Shown here piece after piece: positions 9,412 to 18,325 of a stretch of 64,000 nt of DNA; positions within the stretch are counted from its first letter, which is position 1, and every line of letters starts with the position of its first letter. Location: assembly GCF_005280255.1 (NCBI RefSeq), contig NZ_CP040018.1, positions 2,418,001 through 2,482,000 of the forward strand. Reading direction: 5' to 3'. The notes beneath the pieces were generated by a model. That model did no database searches. It was not told the origin of the DNA and was given only the letters and a program-made list of their open reading frames with translations. Origin of the DNA: Arthrobacter sp. 24S4-2. GTDB taxonomy: Bacteria; Actinomycetota; Actinomycetes; Actinomycetales; Micrococcaceae. The position numbers were made by a program, and so were the translations under genes.

Positions 9412-9460
9412 AGTAACGCGGGTTACCTTCAACGATGTGATTGAGGTTACACGCGTTACC
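9412..9460. promoter_or_regulatory. Pair of LacI-type operators upstream of the lacI gene
   Basis: AGTAACGCGGGTTACC (9412-9427) and, in the opposite orientation, GGTTACACGCGTTACC (9445-9460) agree at 13 of 16 positions when one is reverse-complemented. Both have the central CG typical of LacI/GalR operators. They lie about 80-125 bases upstream of the regulator start, so they probably control the regulator and the fructan transport operon behind it. Confidence 0.65.
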
Positions 9461-9530
9461 TCGTAGCTGTCAACGGCTTCCACCGGCATGCCACCCGGCA
9501 CGAGCACACATTGAACTTCCTGGTGGCGGC

Positions 9531-9757
9531 TTAGCTGGCCGCTTGTTTGGCCAGTGTGCGGGCGAGGCGGTAGGAGTCGGTCCCGGTTTCGATGATGGTT
9601 CCGTTGAAGGTGAGCCGGTCCGCGACGGCCGCGCAGAGGCGCGGGTTGGTGAAGGTTTTCGTCCAGCCGGAGAAGGATTCGTTGCCACCGAGGCTTTCTC
9701 TTCGCGTTCGGTGAGGACCTGGAAGAGCAGCTCGGCTCCGCGTTTGTCCAGTTCCAT
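9531..9757 (-). pseudogene. IS21-family istB 3' remnant, copy 1
   Basis: The minus strand reads [17 protein letters not shown] and then, after a frame change near 9690, [20 protein letters not shown] and [20 protein letters not shown] to a stop at 9531. This is the C-terminus of the IstB ATPase that assists IS21-family transposases. The rest of istB and all of istA are missing. Two further tails of the same kind lie near 14.2 kb and 33.2 kb. Confidence 0.75.
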
Positions 9758-9801
9758 GTGGCCCGGTACTCCTGAAGGTGCCGTGAGCCGCCAAATTTGT
9801 T

Positions 9802-10365
9802 TTAGTGGGCAGGGTTTCGGATGTATTGGTAGACGGTTTCCCGGCTGACGCCGTGTTCGCGGGCCAGTGCCGCTTTCGACTCGCCCGTTGCTGCACGCCT
9901 GGACAGTTCTGCCGCCTGCTCCGTTGAGAGGGCTTTTTTGCGTCCCCGGTAGGCTCCGCGTTTTTTGGCCAGGGCAATGCCTTCGCGTTGCCGCTCTCCG
10001 ATGAGGGCACGCTCGAATTCCGCGAAGGCGCCCATGACAGAGAGCATGAGGTTTGCCAGGGGTGAGTCTTGGCCGGTGAAGACAAGGTTTTCCTTGACGA
10101 ACTCAATGCGGGCGCCGCGGTTAGTCAGTTTCTGCACCAGGGAGCGCAGGTCATCGAGGTTGCGTGCCAGCCGGTCCATGCTGTGCACGATGACGGTGTC
10201 GCCGTCGCGGGCGAACTTCAGGAGTTCCTCCAGCTGAGGACGTTTGGTGTCTTTGCCGGATGCTTTGTCCGTGAACATCCGGCCCACCTGGATGTCCTCC
10301 AGCTGTCGTTGGGTGTTTTGGTCCAGGCTGCTGACTCTGATGTATCCGAGACGCTGACCGCTCAC
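9802..10365 (-). CDS. Serine resolvase/DNA invertase (Tn3-type small serine recombinase)
   Basis: The 187-residue product has the complete small serine recombinase plan. The N-terminal catalytic domain starts [18 protein letters not shown] with the nucleophile Ser in [18 protein letters not shown] holds catalytic Arg residues, and [19 protein letters not shown] is the dimer helix with further active-site Arg. A C-terminal helix-turn-helix reads [21 protein letters not shown] chose the GTG start at 10365 because GGAG sits six bases upstream and the family begins here; the open frame extends further upstream without family similarity. No transposase of a Tn3-like element is present, so it is an orphan. 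Confidence 0.88.
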   Translation of the reverse strand: MSGQRLGYIRVSSLDQNTQRQLEDIQVGRMFTDKASGKDTKRPQLEELLKFARDGDTVIVHSMDRLARNLDDLRSLVQKLTNRGARIEFVKENLVFTGQDSPLANLMLSVMGAFAEFERALIGERQREGIALAKKRGAYRGRKKALSTEQAAELSRRAATGESKAALAREHGVSRETVYQYIRNPAH

Positions 10366-10892
10366 GCCATCTCCAGGATTGAAACTGTCAGGATGGAATT
10401 TAGGACCTGCGGCAACATGTGTCAATAAATAAAAATGGACTTCATTCTGACGGAGGTGTTGGGTCATTGCCTGACGTCGGGTTGGGGTGTACCCCAGATG
10501 GACATCCCGCACGGCTGGAGCATTCGAAGGGACCAAAAGGCGATTTGCGGTTGCCCTATGGCTACAACCTCGCAAGAGGCCCGCTTGGTCGCAGGTGAAA
10601 CATCCCTGCCTCTGGAGGAAGATCGCCAATCTCCGAGGTCGACACCGTTGTCTCCTCCTGCTCGGCTTCTCACCGCCCGGCGATTTAGTTATGTTCGCCC
10701 TGCTCCCTCGTAGGCCCGGTGTGGCCACGCGCCTCCGGCAGATCCGAGGATCGGAGCATCCGAGCGGGAGATGACTGGTTGGATTGGCCTTGGCTATCGC
10801 CGCGATTGCTGCGGTCCGCGTGCTGGGATTGATCCATCGATCAGGCGGTAAGGGCCCCGGGTTGATGTTGTCTGCATCGGATATCCTGTCCC
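10366..10892. other. Non-coding or degraded stretch between resolvase and sugar-permease remnant
   Basis: Apart from the weak AbiEi-like similarity at 10470-10640, no convincing gene, RNA or promoter is visible in these 527 bases. The lower GC at 10400-10450 (ATAAATAAAAATGG) marks a composition break next to the resolvase. Confidence 0.4.
10470..10640 (-). pseudogene. Possible N-terminal remnant of an AbiEi/DUF559-like winged-helix protein
   Basis: Upstream of the resolvase, in the same open frame, the residues LAIFLQRQGCFTCDQAGLL followed by RGCSHRATANRLL and VHLGYTPTRRQ resemble the N-terminal helix-turn-helix of AbiEi-type antitoxin/DUF559 proteins common in actinobacteria. There is no start codon with a good ribosome site, and the similarity ends before the resolvase. 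The match is weak and may be chance. Confidence 0.25.
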
Positions 10893-11288
10893 GTGATTTT
10901 CGTTGAAACCGTTGACTTGTCCGGTGGACAGGTCGTAGATTCCCGTTTTGACAACGTTGTCTACGCTCCGGTGAGCGTTTACCTTGCCGCCGGGGCGGTG
11001 CTGGCCATGGGCGCCTGGATCCAGATCGGACGCACCAACGCCGCCAGCCCGAACGCCGGGGTCGATCTGAACCTGGACTCCATTACCGCCGTCGTGATCG
11101 GCGGAACCAGCCTCTTCGGCGGCCGCGGCTCCATCTGGGGTTCCTTGCTTGGAGCATTGATCGTCGGCATCTTCCGCAACGGCCTCTCCCTCGCAGGCCT
11201 GGACGTTCTCTACCAGACTCTCGCCGTCGGCATCCTGATCATCGTTGCCGTGTCTATCGACCAGTGGATCCGAAAGGTCAAGTCATGA
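10893..11288 (+). pseudogene. Sugar ABC transporter permease, C-terminal remnant (RbsC/FrcC-like)
   Basis: Only the last ~110 residues of an RbsC-type permease remain: AGAVLAMGAWIQIGRTNAAS, then SITAVVIGGTSLFGGRGSIW (the family hallmark) and the final helix ILIIVAVSIDQWIR. Family members are normally about 320-350 residues, so roughly the first two thirds are missing. The leading ~25 residues of the open frame do not look like a permease. The stop codon overlaps the start of the ATPase gene, as in an intact operon. The matching binding-protein gene is also absent, so the transporter cannot work from this locus. Confidence 0.75.
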
Positions 11289-12079
11289 CCATGACAGAAT
11301 TTGCAGCCTCCCACACCGCCACCCGCGAACCCATCCTCAAGGCCAGGAACCTCGTCAAGACCTTCGGCCGGGTCGTCGGTCTCGACGGCGTGAGCCTGGA
11401 CCTGTACCCGGGCGAAGTCCTGGCCGTCATCGGCGACAACGGTGCCGGCAAGTCCACGCTCATCAAATGCCTCACCGGCGCCGAAATCCCCGACACCGGG
11501 GAACTCTACGTATCGGGGAAACAGGTGCACTTCAAACGACCCCAGGACGCCCGGGTCCACGGAATCGAAACGGTCTACCAGAACCTGGCCGTTTCACCGG
11601 CACTCGATGTCGCCTCGAACCTGTTCCTCGGCCGCGAAGAACGACTCCCCGGCCCCCTGGGGAGCCTGTTCCGGATGCTCGACACCAAAGGCATGCGCAG
11701 GAAGGCCAAGGAAGAACTCACCCGCCTGGGCATTTCCACCCTGCAGGACGTCACCGTGCCGGTGGAAAACCTTTCCGGCGGCCAGCGCCAGGCCGTCGCC
11801 GTCGCCCGCGCAGCGGCTTTCGGGTCCAAAGTGGTTGTCCTTGACGAGCCGACGGCCGCCCTGGGCGTGCGCGAATCGAACCACGTCCTCCAACTCGTCC
11901 GCGACCTGCACGACCGCGGCCTGCCGGTCATCCTGATCAGCCACAACATGCCACACGTGTTCGACGTTGCCGACCGGATCCACATCCAGCGCCTGGGCAA
12001 GTGCGCGGCCACCATCACCCCGCAGTCACACAGCATGACCGACGCCGTCGCCATCATGACAGGCGCCGCAAAGGCCTGA
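11285..12079 (+). CDS. Sugar ABC transporter ATP-binding protein (FrcA-like, fructose import)
   Basis: The 264-residue single-domain ATPase has Walker A GDNGAGKSTLIKC, Q-loop TVYQNLAV, signature LSGGQRQAVAVARA and Walker B VVLDEPTAALG, where Gly replaces the usual Asp after the catalytic Glu region. Single-domain ATPases of this type belong to fructose/ribose importers such as FrcA. I chose the ATG at 11285, which overlaps the permease stop, rather than the upstream in-frame codon. A fructokinase gene follows, as in the frcBCAK arrangement known from rhizobia. Confidence 0.82.
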   Translation: MTMTEFAASHTATREPILKARNLVKTFGRVVGLDGVSLDLYPGEVLAVIGDNGAGKSTLIKCLTGAEIPDTGELYVSGKQVHFKRPQDARVHGIETVYQNLAVSPALDVASNLFLGREERLPGPLGSLFRMLDTKGMRRKAKEELTRLGISTLQDVTVPVENLSGGQRQAVAVARAAAFGSKVVVLDEPTAALGVRESNHVLQLVRDLHDRGLPVILISHNMPHVFDVADRIHIQRLGKCAATITPQSHSMTDAVAIMTGAAKA

Positions 12080-12128
12080 CCGCGGCCGCCCCTCCAGTTC
12101 CGCTGGAGCCCCCTCCTCCGTCCGCGCC

Positions 12129-12164
12129 TCCGTCCGCGGACCTGCTAACAGGTCCGCGGACGGA
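12129..12164 (+). terminator. Perfect 16-bp hairpin between frcA-like and fructokinase genes
   Basis: TCCGTCCGCGGACCTG (12129-12144) pairs perfectly with CAGGTCCGCGGACGGA (12149-12164) around a CTAA loop. No T-run follows, so it may act as a transcript stabiliser or partial terminator within the operon rather than a full intrinsic terminator. Confidence 0.55.
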
Positions 12165-12207
12165 TCCATACCGGGCTCCCACCAGTTAACCCGAAGAAAG
12201 AACCCCG

Positions 12208-13161
12208 ATGCACAAGCCCCAACCGGACGGCTCCAACCACGAGCTGATAGACGTTGTCGTCATCGGCGAAGCCCTGATCGACATCGTCAACGGCCCCGAA
12301 GGATCCATCAGTTATCCGGGCGGGTCCCCGGCCAACGTCGCCTACGGCCTCGGCCGGCTCGGCGTCCGGACCGGGCTGCTCACGGCAATCGGCGACGACG
12401 AACACGGCACCGCCATCACCAACCACCTCCACAGCGCAGGCGTCGAGCTTCTTCCCGGATCCACTTCTCTTGAACGGACGGCAACCGCCACCGCGACATT
12501 GGCTGCCGACGGCTCAGCCAGCTACGAGTTCGACATCGCCTGGCAGCTGGCACCTGCGGCGCCGGCCATGATCCCGAAAATTCTGCACACGGGCTCGATC
12601 GCCACGTTCCTGGCCCCGGGAGCCGGCACCGTCCGCACTCTTCTCGAGCAGTGCCACCAGTCCTGCCTGGTCACTTACGACCCCAATATCCGCCCTGCTC
12701 TCCTTGGCAGCCACACCGAGGCAACGACGATCTTCGAGGACCTGCTTCCGCTCACGGACGTCGTCAAACTCAGCGACGAAGATGCACACTGGCTCTACCC
12801 CGGATGGTCCCCGGACGACGTGGCCGCCCACTTGCTGCAACATGGCGCGCGCCTGGCCGTCATCACCAAGGGCGCCGACGGTGCCCTGCTCGCCACACCT
12901 GGCGCCCGGTTCAGCATCCCGTCCGTGAAAACCGAAGTTGCCGACACCATCGGGGCAGGCGACTCCTACATGGCCGCTCTCATCTTTGGACTGCTGACCC
13001 GGGGCGAGGAAGCATTCGGGCCGATCGCGCTCGAAAACATCGGACAAACCGCGTCAATGGCCGCCGCAATCACGGTCAGCCGCCCGGGCGCCAACCCGCC
13101 GACCTCCAAAGAGCTTCTTACAAGGCTGGCCGAGCGTCAACGACCCTATGCCACCATCTAG
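12208..13161 (+). CDS. PfkB-family carbohydrate kinase, probable fructokinase
   Basis: The 317-residue protein is a ribokinase/PfkB-fold sugar kinase. The N-terminal PfkB signature is GGSPANVAYGLGRLGVR, and the C-terminal one is DTIGAGDSYMAAL with the catalytic-base Asp after GAG. It would phosphorylate fructose with ATP in the cytoplasm. It follows the FrcA-like ATPase gene by 128 bases that include a hairpin. Other sugar substrates of the family cannot be excluded, but the fructan context favours fructose. Confidence 0.82.
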   Translation: MHKPQPDGSNHELIDVVVIGEALIDIVNGPEGSISYPGGSPANVAYGLGRLGVRTGLLTAIGDDEHGTAITNHLHSAGVELLPGSTSLERTATATATLAADGSASYEFDIAWQLAPAAPAMIPKILHTGSIATFLAPGAGTVRTLLEQCHQSCLVTYDPNIRPALLGSHTEATTIFEDLLPLTDVVKLSDEDAHWLYPGWSPDDVAAHLLQHGARLAVITKGADGALLATPGARFSIPSVKTEVADTIGAGDSYMAALIFGLLTRGEEAFGPIALENIGQTASMAAAITVSRPGANPPTSKELLTRLAERQRPYATI

Positions 13162-13519
13162 TCCGGGTAGCCGTCCTCGCCAAACCACGCCCCCCGCGCG
13201 AACTTAGGAAGAATGGAAAGGATCCTCTTCCTGCTGGAATGGCTCCAAGACCCCGATCTGAGGCCGCCCTTCGGGACGACGAGGCGCACGCAGCCCGCCG
13301 GTTCGATGTCCAATATTGAGGCGGCCGGGGACGCTGGTTCGGATGGTGGTCAGTAGCCGCAGGGAGCGCTTGTGGCTGCCGATTCCGAACGGGCTTTGGC
13401 CGTGCCAGTTTTAAGCGGCCCGCGGCATGGCCAAGAGGAACGGCCAATAGGACCGCGAAAAATCATCGGTTCCGCTACAAAGCAGCGGCCCGGACCAGAA
13501 GACGGGGCCCCGCTGCACG
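13162..13519. other. Stretch without a recognisable gene
   Basis: No open frame in this 358-base stretch shows family similarity or a good ribosome site. It precedes the aldehyde dehydrogenase fragment and is probably degraded DNA. Confidence 0.4.
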
Positions 13520-13641
13520 GTCACGCGGCTCCGGAGACACCGGACCCACGTGTCCTTGTGCAGGAAACGATCTACGACGAGGTCGTACAGAAGTTGGCCG
13601 ACAAGGCAAACCAGATCCGTCTTGGGGATCCTCTGGACCAG
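13520..13641 (+). pseudogene. Aldehyde dehydrogenase internal fragment
   Basis: About 40 residues match the region just after the catalytic Cys loop of aldehyde dehydrogenases: PRVLVQETIYDEVVQKLADK followed by ANQIRLGDPLD. Everything else of the ~490-residue enzyme is missing. The fragment ends exactly where a minus-strand aldoxime dehydratase fragment begins, so this is a deletion/rearrangement junction. Confidence 0.65.
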
Positions 13642-13945
13642 CCCCAGTACCCGTGTTCCTGGATTTCACCGCTGTATCCTCCGGCGGCCACCCGCGCGGC
13701 CCCTTCTGGGAAGGTGTTGGAGGAGTACAGCGCCTCAAACCCGCGTGCTTCCGGGTTGACTGCTTCGATCCAGCGGCCGTGCTCTGCGGGCTCCAAACCA
13801 GCCCCGATCAGTGCGTCGCGGTGCTTCTTGAACCAGCGCCCATAGGCCTCGGCGTCGTCCCAATCGGCAATGATGACCTGGTTATCGAAGCCCTGTTCGT
13901 CCGTGTGGACGGCGTGCTCACGGGATATCGGTCCGTCTTCTTGTG
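13641..13945 (-). pseudogene. Aldoxime dehydratase (OxdA-type) internal fragment
   Basis: The minus strand encodes about 100 residues of a haem-dependent aldoxime dehydratase: EQGFDNQVIIADWDDAEAY, NPEARGFEALYSSNTFPEG and GYSGEIQEHGYWG. The last one matches the conserved GEINEHGYWGSMR segment of Rhodococcus aldoxime dehydratases. The family is about 350 residues long; the N-terminus and the C-terminal half with the haem ligand are missing. Similarity stops at GYWG, at the junction with the aldehyde dehydrogenase fragment. Confidence 0.7.
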
Positions 13946-14184
13946 CACACAGCTCCCACATTCCAGCGGAAGCTACTTTCGCATCACTGAGGAGGACTAA
14001 AGAAGACGGTCGTTTTGAAACACGGGGCTGGGCCGTCCGCTAATGTCGCATAGGTCGAAAGGAACCTCCCGCATGCCACACGTATAGAGATGCCTTGGAG
14101 GTAAGGGAAGTCGGCCTTTCACCGCAGCCCGGCCGGAGTGAACCTTGCTTGGTACCAAATCTCAGCAGCGTTGAGTCAGTAGCG
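13946..14184. other. Stretch without a recognisable gene
   Basis: No supported gene. The short GCATGCCAC stretch near 14072 also occurs beside istB remnant 1 (9488-9494 area), so part of this may be IS21-derived flank. Confidence 0.3.
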
Positions 14185-14271
14185 TTAAGACGGTTGTTTA
14201 GCCATGGTGTGGGCGAGGCGGTAGGAGTCGGTGCCGGTTTCGATAATGGTGCCGTTGAAAGTCCGCCGGTC
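14185..14271 (-). pseudogene. IS21-family istB 3' remnant, copy 2
   Basis: The minus strand reads [20 protein letters not shown] followed by AKQPS and a stop at 14185. This is the same IstB C-terminal motif as near 9.6 kb and 33.2 kb. Only about 29 codons remain. Confidence 0.7.
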
Positions 14272-14363
14272 CACACCCTGAACCACCAGAACGGCAGCTA
14301 AACCGGGCACCGCGGGCCGGCCCTCGTCGTCAGGCAAGCAGGACTCGATGGATATGACGCTTT

Positions 14364-14375
14364 GCAAGCGCTTGC
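14364..14375. promoter_or_regulatory. Probable LacI-family operator GCAAGCGCTTGC
   Basis: A perfect 12-base palindrome with central CG, the usual form of LacI/CcpA-type operators, lies 33 bases before the start of the LacI gene at 14408. The simplest reading is autoregulation, with control of the downstream reductase and GH32 genes. Confidence 0.6.
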
Positions 14376-14407
14376 GTTAATTGTTGAAATCGTCCTAGCA
14401 TGGACGC

Positions 14408-15475
14408 ATGACAGTAAGCGTGGAATCGGTCGCGGAAATGGCTGGAGTTTCTGTATCGACGGTCTCTCGTGCCCTGCGTTCCGTCCCTGGCGTGTCAGCC
14501 GCGACTCGCAAGCGCGTGCAGAATGCCGCCCGGGAATTGGGCTATTCGGCGTCTCCCGCTGCTTCGCGGCTTGCTACGGGCCGGACGCACGCTGTGGGCA
14601 TTGTGGTGCCGGTCCTGGCGAAGTGGTTTTTCGGAAAGGTCATCGGTGAAGCTGCGCAGACCCTCCGCGAAGCCGGGTTTGACGTGCTCCTTTTTGAGCT
14701 GGCCACCCTTGCGCAGCGGGAGCGGTTCTTCGGTGGCGCGCATCTGCATGGCCGGACTGACGGGGTCATCATCATGGCGCTGCAACCCACGAAGGACGAG
14801 TTGGAATCGCTCACTTCGCAGGGTCAGGCAGTGGCGTTGCTGGGTGCGGAAGCGCAGGGCATCGGTTCAGTATCCGTGGACAACGTCGGCGCCGGGCGGG
14901 CTGCCGTGAGGCATCTGCTAAATCTCGGCCACGAACGGATCGCGTTCATCGGCATCCGTGATGAGGAAGGCAGCAACCTCGGCGGTGTACCTCCCTTGCA
15001 ACGGCTCATGGGCTATCGGGAGGCCCTCTCCGAAGTCGGACTGCCCCGGGACAGCAAGCTTGAACAGTTGGATGAGAACAGTGTCGCCGGGGGTGCCGCT
15101 GCCATGTCGCGGCTGCTTGTCGCGGAACAGGTCCCGACAGCGGCTTTTGTCGCCTCCGATGAGATGGCCTTCGGTGTTCTCAAGGTCCTCCGCAAGGCAG
15201 GCTTGGACGTTCCACGGGATTTCTCCGTGCTGGGGTTCGACAATCATGAGCTCTGTGACGTCGTGGACCTGACAACCATGGACCACGAAGTAGCCGAACA
15301 AGGACAGGACGCCGCCCGGATCCTCCTGGACATCCTGAATGGACGGCCCCCTGCCACCCTCGTGTTTCCGGCGCGCCTGGTTGTGCGGGAGACCACCGCA
15401 CCTCCCCGTGCCCTGCGCTCAACTGCCAGGACCCCGGATTCTCCTCATTCCGCCGGACACTCCGGCACCCCCTGA
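14408..15475 (+). CDS. LacI-family transcriptional regulator
   Basis: The 355-residue protein has the LacI headpiece SVAEMAGVSVSTVSRALRSV, the hinge AASRLATG and a sugar-binding sensor domain with VLGFDNHELCDVVDLTTMDH near the C-terminus. A LacI-type palindrome sits just upstream. It is followed 11 bases later by an aldo/keto reductase and then by an exported GH32 enzyme, all on the same strand, so it probably governs this fructan sub-cluster. Its effector is likely fructose or a derivative (inferred). Confidence 0.88.
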   Translation: MTVSVESVAEMAGVSVSTVSRALRSVPGVSAATRKRVQNAARELGYSASPAASRLATGRTHAVGIVVPVLAKWFFGKVIGEAAQTLREAGFDVLLFELATLAQRERFFGGAHLHGRTDGVIIMALQPTKDELESLTSQGQAVALLGAEAQGIGSVSVDNVGAGRAAVRHLLNLGHERIAFIGIRDEEGSNLGGVPPLQRLMGYREALSEVGLPRDSKLEQLDENSVAGGAAAMSRLLVAEQVPTAAFVASDEMAFGVLKVLRKAGLDVPRDFSVLGFDNHELCDVVDLTTMDHEVAEQGQDAARILLDILNGRPPATLVFPARLVVRETTAPPRALRSTARTPDSPHSAGHSGTP

Positions 15476-15486
15476 AAGGAAACTTC

Positions 15487-16482
15487 ATGCAATACCGCAA
15501 ACTCGGCACCGGCGGCATGTACGTCAGCGCCATAGCACTGGGCAACTGGGCTACGCATGGCGAAACCGTGGACCAGGACCTCGCCACGGAATGCGTCCGC
15601 AAGGCGCTGGATCTGGGCATCACCACTTTCGACACCGCGGACGCCTATGCAGGCACCAAGGCCGAATCCATGCTCGGCGAAGCCCTGAAGGGAGTCCGGC
15701 GCGAAGGCGTAGAGATCATGACCAAGGCGTTCTTTCCCACGGGACCGGGCAAGAACGACCGCGGCCTGTCCCGCAAGCACGTCATGGAATCCATCAACGG
15801 TTCGCTGAGGCGTCTGCAGACGGACTACGTGGACGTTTACCAGGCTCACCGCTACGACTACGAAACCCCGCTGGAGGAAACCATGGGGGCCTTCGCGGAC
15901 ATCGTCCATGCCGGCAAAGCCCACTACATCGGCGTGTCCGAATGGACCGTGGAAGAGATCCGGGCCGGCGCAGCGCTGGCGGCCGAACTGGGCATCCGGC
16001 TCGTGTCGAGCCAACCGCAGTACAACATGCTGTGGCGCGTGATCGAGCCTGAGGTAGTACCGGTCTGCGAAGAGCTCGGGATCACCCAGGTGTGCTGGTC
16101 ACCGCTGGCTCAAGGCGTGTTGAGCGGCAAATACGGTGCTTCCACGGTTCCAGCCGGCAGCCGTTTCAGCGACGATGACGGCGGACTGAAGACCGAGCAC
16201 AAGTTCATGCAGCCGGAGGTGCTGGAACGCGTGGAGAAGCTCAAGCCGATAGCCCAAGATCTAGGCGTGCCGTTAGCCACCCTGGCCGTGGCCTGGGTGT
16301 TGGCCAACCCGAACGTTTCCGCAGCGATTGTCGGCGCCAGCCGCCCCGAACAGCTCAACGACACAGTCAAAGCTGCCGAGCTGGTTCTAGGGCGCGAAAC
16401 GCTTGAACTGATCGACGATACTCTTGGCGACGTCGTGGAGCGCGACCCTGCGAAGGTTGAGTCTTTCCCGGAGCGGGTTTAA
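15487..16482 (+). CDS. Aldo/keto reductase
   Basis: The 331-residue TIM-barrel oxidoreductase carries the AKR tetrad: Asp and Tyr in FDTADAYAGTKAES, Lys in EIMTKAFFPTG and His in YQAHRYDYETP. The NADPH-binding tail AIVGASRPEQLNDTVKA is also present. It resembles the AKR branch that includes YghZ and voltage-gated K-channel beta-like proteins. It would reduce carbonyls in the cytoplasm. Its place between a LacI regulator and an exported fructanase suggests a role in sugar-derived carbonyl handling, which is inferred. Confidence 0.85.
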   Translation: MQYRKLGTGGMYVSAIALGNWATHGETVDQDLATECVRKALDLGITTFDTADAYAGTKAESMLGEALKGVRREGVEIMTKAFFPTGPGKNDRGLSRKHVMESINGSLRRLQTDYVDVYQAHRYDYETPLEETMGAFADIVHAGKAHYIGVSEWTVEEIRAGAALAAELGIRLVSSQPQYNMLWRVIEPEVVPVCEELGITQVCWSPLAQGVLSGKYGASTVPAGSRFSDDDGGLKTEHKFMQPEVLERVEKLKPIAQDLGVPLATLAVAWVLANPNVSAAIVGASRPEQLNDTVKAAELVLGRETLELIDDTLGDVVERDPAKVESFPERV

Positions 16483-16662
16483 GCCGGAACCGCCACAACC
16501 CATAGAGCCCCGGCTGCTAAGGCAGGTTTTTGGTGGGGTCCCGGCTGACGGGTCCTTGGGACTACTCGGAGCCTGTTGCCCTGCCATAGGGCCTCTTTGG
16601 ACAGATCATCAGAACCCACTTATGCGGCAGCACCGATGCTGCCCGTAAAGAAAGTGAAACTC

Positions 16663-18255
16663 ATGGAAGCATCACCATCGGTCTCGCGCCGTGTACTACT
16701 CACTGGAGCCAGTGCGGTTGCGCTCGGCGGATCGATTGCGCTGTCGGGACAGGTCGGGTCCGCCGCGGCAGCTACGACAATAGCCCAAGGCACTGCAACG
16801 GGCGGCTCGCTCTCGAGAGGAACATCCCGGATGCGACCGGACTATCACTTCAGCGTGCCCGACAACTGGAAGAACGACCCCCAACGACCCATCTACCTTG
16901 ACGGGGAGTACCACTACTACTACTTGTACAACGCTGACTACCTCAATGGCGGTGGTGGCACATCGTGGCGCCGTGCAACCACCACCGATCACGTCACGTT
17001 CCGTGACCGGGGTGTCGCGATCAAGAAGTTCAGCAACAGCAACGGCGACTGCTGGTCAGGATGCCTCGTGGTTGACGAGCGAAACACTGCGGGATACGGA
17101 GCGGGGGCGGTAATAGCCCTTGTCACCCAAGCGCCGGAAGGCCGCCAGGCCCAGTACCTTTGGTATTCCACAGACCGCGGGCGGTCGTTTCAGGCCGGCG
17201 GCCCGGCCCCGGTGCTACCCAACCCGGGAGTGAATGATTTCCGCGATCCCAAAGTGATCTGGGACGCTGACCGTGACCGGTGGTTCATGGTCAACGCCGA
17301 AGGGCAAAAGCTCGGTTTCTACACCTCACCGGACCTGCGGTCCTGGCAGCGCGTCGGCGAGTTTCAGCGTAACGACTTGGGGGTGCTCGAGTGCCCCGAC
17401 ATCTTTCGTATAACAGCCGACGACGGTACCTCGCACTGGGTCCTCGGCACCAGTGCGAACGGCAAGGGTCGCGGACTGCCCGCGACGTACGCCTACTGGA
17501 CTGGAGCCTTCGACGGCAGTTCCTTCACGCCCGACCGTCCCGAGCCGGAATGGCTCGATTATGGCTTTGACTTCTACGGAGCAGTGACCTACCCGCATCA
17601 CGAAGCATCGGGAACCGAGGACGACACCCTTCGCCGGGCGATCGGATGGGCGAACTTCTGGGACTACCCCCACAACACACCTACCCTCGCAACCGACGCC
17701 TACAACGGCGACGACATGATCGTCCGCGATATCCGCCTCAAGCATGGAAACGGTGGCTACTACCTCGCTTCCGCCCCCACGTCCGCGCTTGGGAACCACG
17801 TGAAGTGCGAACATCGCCTGGGCGATGTGGCGGTAGCAGGTACAAAGGACCTGAAGGTCCGGTCACTGGCCTACGACCTGTCCTGCGAGCTGGTGTGGGA
17901 CCCGGCCGCGCCACCCGCCAATCTTGGTCTCGAGGTATGCCGCGCCCCTGATGGTGGCAGGCATGTCGCCGCAGGTGTATTCCTGCCCGGCCCATTCTCT
18001 TACGTCAACCGGCGCCCCACGATCAACCCCACAGCCGGCGAAACCCAAACCCCGATCGACCCCTCGACAGGGCAGCTCACCATCCGCATCCTCGTGGATC
18101 GCACGAGCGTCGAGATGTTTGTCGGAGATGGGCGCGTGGTGCATTCACACCGGGTGTTCCCCCTTGAAGGAGACAATGGCATCCGCCTCTACGCCCACGA
18201 AGGAGCGGCCACGTTCCGGAACTTGACGATCCGGGAACTCACGGTCACGCCATAG
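16663..18255 (+). CDS. Tat-exported GH32 enzyme, levan fructotransferase/levanase-like
   Basis: I place the start at ATG 16663, giving 530 residues that begin with a twin-arginine signal: SRRVLLTGASAVALGGSIAL and an AAAA cleavage region. The catalytic module has NWKNDPQRPIYLDGEYHYYY, where the GH32 box is NDPQRP instead of NDPNG, then FRDPKVIWD and LECPDIF. The NDPQRP variant and the YYYLYNADY segment are features I associate with Arthrobacter levan fructotransferases and levan-acting exo-enzymes. It should act outside the cell on levan or inulin, releasing small fructosides that the Opp-type importer could take up. Exact reaction type (hydrolysis or cyclising transfer) needs assay. Confidence 0.82.
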   Translation: MEASPSVSRRVLLTGASAVALGGSIALSGQVGSAAAATTIAQGTATGGSLSRGTSRMRPDYHFSVPDNWKNDPQRPIYLDGEYHYYYLYNADYLNGGGGTSWRRATTTDHVTFRDRGVAIKKFSNSNGDCWSGCLVVDERNTAGYGAGAVIALVTQAPEGRQAQYLWYSTDRGRSFQAGGPAPVLPNPGVNDFRDPKVIWDADRDRWFMVNAEGQKLGFYTSPDLRSWQRVGEFQRNDLGVLECPDIFRITADDGTSHWVLGTSANGKGRGLPATYAYWTGAFDGSSFTPDRPEPEWLDYGFDFYGAVTYPHHEASGTEDDTLRRAIGWANFWDYPHNTPTLATDAYNGDDMIVRDIRLKHGNGGYYLASAPTSALGNHVKCEHRLGDVAVAGTKDLKVRSLAYDLSCELVWDPAAPPANLGLEVCRAPDGGRHVAAGVFLPGPFSYVNRRPTINPTAGETQTPIDPSTGQLTIRILVDRTSVEMFVGDGRVVHSHRVFPLEGDNGIRLYAHEGAATFRNLTIRELTVTP

Positions 18256-18325
18256 CCCGTCCTCCAACTTCCTCCTGCTTCAGCCAGTACGGATGCACCT
18301 CTGTTTAACCACTGCCGTACCACGT

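Noticed and set aside
9802..10728. 308-residue resolvase starting at 10728
   Set aside because: The first ~120 residues have no recombinase similarity, and GTG 10365 has a proper ribosome site at the family start.
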